In this document: positions 5,660-7,271 of the stretch, in pieces
Position numbering within the stretch: position 1 is the first letter of the stretch
Layout of the letters: each line of letters starts with the position of its first letter
Source of the DNA: Clostridia bacterium
Lineage (GTDB): Bacteria; Bacillota_A; Clostridia; Christensenellales; Aristaeellaceae
Assembly (NCBI GenBank): GCA_900754775.1
Contig: CAAEDZ010000321.1
Span: forward strand, 1 to 7,271
DNA: 7,271 nt
Direction: 5' to 3'
Position numbers and translations under genes: made by a program
The notes under the pieces: generated by a model
Told to the model about the DNA's origin: nothing
The model's input: the letters and a program-made list of their open reading frames with translations, nothing else
Database searches by the model: none

Positions 5660-5792
5660 GTCGTCGGCGCGTTGGCCCGCGTCGCGGCCACGTTGCCGCC
5701 CTGCGCCGCGCCTGACATTGCCACGCAAATCGCTGCCCGGCCTGATTTCAAAGCCCGACACGCGCCCACGTGCGGCGAATTCCGCGCAACAG
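5660..5792. other. GC-rich spacer between convergent terminators, no gene seen
   Basis: Frames across this 133-base stretch are open only because it is GC-rich; none has an RBS or recognisable protein sequence. It holds a one-mismatch copy of the dispersed 11-mer (5744-5754). It may be the remnant of a transfer junction or a noncoding element. Confidence 0.35.
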
Positions 5793-5819
5793 AAAAAACC
5801 GCCCGCAGGCGGCCCTTTC
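5793..5819 (-). terminator. Intrinsic terminator of the minus-strand cluster
   Basis: Read on the minus strand, CCGCC (plus 5808-5812) and GGCGG (plus 5799-5803) form a stem around a 4-base loop, and T6 follows (plus 5793-5798). The stem can extend outward by three G-T and three A-T pairs. It lies 26 bases downstream of the amidotransferase-like stop codon. Confidence 0.85.
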
Positions 5820-5844
5820 TGATTGGAAAGCCCGAGCCGGACGG

Positions 5845-6432
5845 TCAGGCTCCCCATTGCCGGTAGCTTCCGTTGCTGAACAGCAGCCCGCGCTCATGGA
5901 TGAACGCGCCCACCGTAGCGACGTAACCGCTGCCGTCCATGATGGCAAATTTGGATTGCGCCAGCTGGTAGACGACGTTGAGCTTGCGCCGGTCGCGCAG
6001 GTCGGCGCGGGTGTGCAGGATTTGGGAGAGGTAGTCGGCGACGAAGATGGCAGTGTCGCTGTAGCGTTTGTTGTTCGGGTCGCTGGTCAGGCGGATGATT
6101 CCGTTGTGTGCTACGCCGATGCGGCAGCTCTGGTCGAGCCTGCGCAGGCGGCCCGGCTGATTTGAAAGCGGAAACGGATGGGTCATCTCGGGGTTCACGC
6201 CCGCCTGCGTGCTGATTCGAAAGTGGTACACCACGCTGTCGGCAGCGGTGAAGTGTTCCTCGCGGATGGCGCGCAGGTAATCGTCCGGATTCATGAACCC
6301 CTTGTGGATGATGACCCTGCCGCCGCGGGCGAACATGTACCCCGCGCCGTGGGGGTTGTGGTGGAACATGGTGCGGATGGTGGATTCGTCCGGCTGGCAA
6401 ATGCCGGATTTGGAAACGCAGATGATGCACAT
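5845..6432 (-). CDS. Solitary class II glutamine amidotransferase-like (Ntn hydrolase) protein
   Basis: The protein has 195 residues. It starts at the ATG at 6432-6430, with AGGAGG (plus 6441-6446) eight bases upstream, and begins Met-Cys ('MCIICV'). After Met removal Cys would be the N-terminal nucleophile, as in class II glutaminase domains. Other signs of that fold are 'HFRISTQAG' (70-78, with R72), 'THPFPL' (84-89), 'AHNGII' (108-113, with N110-G111 in the oxyanion-loop position) and 'YSDT' (124-127). The length covers only the glutaminase domain; no synthetase, phosphosugar or nucleotide-binding domain follows. The family would release ammonia from glutamine or act on another amide. Without a partner domain in sight, the real substrate is unknown. 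A start further upstream (frame open to 6612) would pass through the RBS. Confidence 0.82.
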   Translation of the reverse strand: MCIICVSKSGICQPDESTIRTMFHHNPHGAGYMFARGGRVIIHKGFMNPDDYLRAIREEHFTAADSVVYHFRISTQAGVNPEMTHPFPLSNQPGRLRRLDQSCRIGVAHNGIIRLTSDPNNKRYSDTAIFVADYLSQILHTRADLRDRRKLNVVYQLAQSKFAIMDGSGYVATVGAFIHERGLLFSNGSYRQWGA

Positions 6433-6467
6433 GATGGTATCCTCCTTTGTGTGCCGGATTTGAAAGC
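6433..6467 (-). promoter_or_regulatory. Leader of the amidotransferase-like gene (RBS plus 11-mer)
   Basis: Read on the minus strand, GCTTTCAAATC is followed by CGGCACACAA and then AGGAGG, with the ATG eight bases later. The first 11 bases are the complement of the dispersed word GATTTGAAAGC (6457-6467). The other two small minus-strand genes have the same order of elements. Confidence 0.55.
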
Positions 6468-6482
6468 TCCGGGCGTGTTGGT

Positions 6483-6512
6483 ATTCATCACTCTGTGGGG
6501 CGGGAAAGTCAA
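6483..6512 (-). promoter_or_regulatory. Weak candidate promoter upstream of the amidotransferase-like gene
   Basis: On the minus strand TTGACT (plus 6507-6512) is a good -35. At 17-18 bp spacing the -10 candidates are GATGAA or ATGAAT (plus 6483-6489), both poor. It would give this gene its own transcript within the 157-base gap behind the preceding gene. The poor -10 means it may need an activator or may not be a promoter. Confidence 0.35.
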
Positions 6513-6589
6513 GGGGATGTGTGTCTCTCTGGCGCTGAATCTGGGAATGGTTGGAGACTGTGTGAAGCTGATCTCTGAGCAGGGTGGAT

Positions 6590-6823
6590 TCAGAAGCTGT
6601 ACCGCTCGCCAAGGGTTAGCCGGGCGAGGCTGCGCTCGGTATCTTCCTCCCAGTTGTGTTCGGCCAGCTCGATTTCGGAGTACAGGTCGGCGCTGTCGGG
6701 CTCGGCGAAGAGCCGGAAGGCGTTCCAGGCGTCCGCAAGGCTGATGTGCTCCTGTTCCTCATAGGGGAAACCTGAATCGGAACCGCGATGTGTGAAACGG
6801 ATGATGTAGGTGATGCCGGGCAT
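6590..6823 (-). CDS. Small acidic protein of unknown function, 77 residues
   Basis: The ATG (plus 6823-6821) has AGGAGGT (plus 6831-6837) seven bases upstream. The sequence opens with a likely beta strand ('ITYIIRFTHRG') and then 'YEEQEHISLADAWNAFRLFA', an acidic middle, and 'IELAEHNWEEDTE'. I count 16 Asp/Glu against 6 Lys/Arg. The alpha/beta pattern resembles short unannotated proteins in clostridial integrative elements, by recall only. There is no metal-binding, membrane or catalytic motif. It shares its leader with the next gene upstream, 44 bases away, and is probably cotranscribed with it. Confidence 0.72.
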   Translation of the reverse strand: MPGITYIIRFTHRGSDSGFPYEEQEHISLADAWNAFRLFAEPDSADLYSEIELAEHNWEEDTERSLARLTLGERYSF

Positions 6824-6852
6824 GGGATGTACCTCCTTCTTGATTTGAAAGC
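6824..6852 (-). promoter_or_regulatory. Duplicated leader with RBS, copy before the 77-residue gene
   Basis: On the minus strand GCTTTCAAATC runs into AAGAAGGAGG and then TACATCCC before the ATG. The copy before the 68-residue gene is nearly identical, including the bases CACAG on its outer side. The RBS is perfect, implying strong translation. Confidence 0.6.
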
Positions 6853-6867
6853 TGTGTCACCGGAGGC

Positions 6868-7074
6868 TTACTCGTCTTCGGAGCCATCCTCGTAGTCCTC
6901 TTCGAAATCCGTCCAGGTGATGCCGCCGTAGGTGTACCCGCCGTCGTGTCTGAGGTAGACCTGTGCGTCCTCGTCGAACTCCCGCAGGGCGTCGATCAGC
7001 TCGCCGACGGTCATGGTGTGCCGGATCTGGTCGGGCGCGTAGCCCGTGCGATTGGCGTTGATGTACAGTTTCAT
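6868..7074 (-). CDS. Very acidic small protein of unknown function, 68 residues
   Basis: ATG at plus 7074-7072 has AAGGAGG eight bases upstream. The sequence begins 'MKLYINANRTGYAPDQIRHT', has a helix 'MTVGELIDALREFDEDAQVY', then 'HDGGYTYGGITW' and a tail dominated by Asp and Glu. I count about 17 acidic against 5 basic residues. Similar 'NRTGY...TVGELI..L..FDED..VYL' proteins occur in clostridial mobile elements in my recollection, without known function. The acidic tail could mimic DNA or bind a basic partner, which is speculation. It belongs to the minus-strand cluster and shares its leader with the following gene. Confidence 0.75.
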   Translation of the reverse strand: MKLYINANRTGYAPDQIRHTMTVGELIDALREFDEDAQVYLRHDGGYTYGGITWTDFEEDYEDGSEDE

Positions 7075-7103
7075 GGTGTGTGCCTCCTTCTTGATTTGGG
7101 AAC
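7075..7103 (-). promoter_or_regulatory. Duplicated leader with RBS, copy before the 68-residue gene
   Basis: On the minus strand GTTCCCAAATC is followed by AAGAAGGAGG and CACACACC before the ATG. The inner part is identical to the leader before the 77-residue gene; the 11-mer has three differences from the consensus. A 6-bp hairpin (ACCGGC, loop TGC, GCCGGT; plus 7120-7134) lies farther upstream. Confidence 0.55.
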
Positions 7104-7157
7104 TGTGCGGCTCCCGCGACCGGCTGCGCCGGTTTCGGCCTGTGCCAGAGGCCATCG

Positions 7158-7271
7158 TCAGGCGGGTTTGCGCTGTGTGCGGAGAAACCGGCGGTGCTCG
7201 ATTTGAATCCGCTCGGTGAGGCGGCGTTCGAACTCTTCTTCTCCAGCCTCGGTCAGCACACGGTGGCTGTA
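7158..7271 (-). CDS. C-terminal end of an unidentified gene (start outside window)
   Basis: On the minus strand the frame is open from the right edge to a TGA at plus 7160-7158, giving 37 residues (YSHRVLTEAGEEEFERRL, then TERIQIEHRRFLRTQRKPA). It is charged and probably helical, ending in a basic tail. The sequence is too short to assign a family. The 83-base gap to the next gene contains that gene's leader and no clear terminator, so it is probably the upstream member of the same transcript. Confidence 0.55.
   Translation of the reverse strand, partial: YSHRVLTEAGEEEFERRLTERIQIEHRRFLRTQRKPA

Noticed and set aside
5660..5792. Small gene between the convergent terminators
   Set aside because: No start with an RBS and no recognisable protein; open frames follow from GC richness.
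6433..6612. Extended amidotransferase-like protein
   Set aside because: Extension would place Cys2 inside the chain, removing the N-terminal nucleophile, and would translate through AGGAGG.
5770..6744. Plus-strand open frames over the amidotransferase-like gene
   Set aside because: The minus-strand reading has the catalytic motifs and RBS; the plus frames are low-complexity Val/Ala/Gly shadows.
5623..7210. CRISPR array based on the repeated GATTTGAAAGC
   Set aside because: Repeats are only 11 bases, spacing is irregular (about 50 to 400 bases), and copies lie inside genes; no cas gene is present.

Overview
The window is GC-rich (about 60 % by eye), densely packed and full of strong AGGAGG-type ribosome binding sites with ATGA/GTGA start-stop overlaps. 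Together with the protein families this points to a mobile element of a GC-rich Clostridia-type Firmicute, most likely a prophage or phage-derived element of a gut bacterium. No taxonomic marker gene is present, so the host is inferred only from gene style.

Positions 1-3629 (plus strand) look like a phage replication and regulation module. It starts with the C-terminal part of a RecA/RepA-like AAA ATPase (3-557). A 258-base gene-free stretch rich in palindromes and hairpins follows (558-815). Then comes a tightly coupled operon: a Cys/His-rich protein (816-1349), a VRR-NUC endonuclease (1346-1627), an SNF2-type helicase (1608-2957), a coiled-coil plus sigma-region-4-like HTH protein of the DUF1492/ArpU kind (2962-3390) and a small zinc-ribbon protein (3387-3629). 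The end of the last gene carries three 10-bp tandem repeats that abut a good extended -10 promoter (3607-3635), followed by a strong intrinsic terminator (3660-3692) and a 56-residue phage-type small ORF (3706-3876).

Positions 3873-5659 form a self-contained plus-strand cassette with its own promoter and terminator. It holds a 278-residue protein resembling products annotated as 'virulence-related protein' in clostridial mobile elements, a 111-residue helical protein and a 175-residue CxxC/CxxC protein, all with overlapping ends. This is a moron-like cargo layout. No packaging or structural gene is seen where late phage genes might be expected.

Positions 5793-7271 hold a convergent minus-strand cluster, read from right to left: an unidentified partial gene, two small strongly acidic proteins (68 and 77 residues) and a solitary class II glutamine-amidotransferase-like (Ntn-fold) protein of 195 residues. 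Three of these genes share a duplicated leader that includes the RBS. An 11-base word, GATTTGAAAGC, occurs exactly five times between 5124 and 6852, all in one orientation, with near copies between and around them. It is not explained by any feature I can name.

The best candidates for undescribed biology are the phased-repeat promoter with its presumed regulator next door, the dispersed 11-mer and shared leaders, the palindrome-rich region beside the ATPase, and the two cargo blocks of unknown function.
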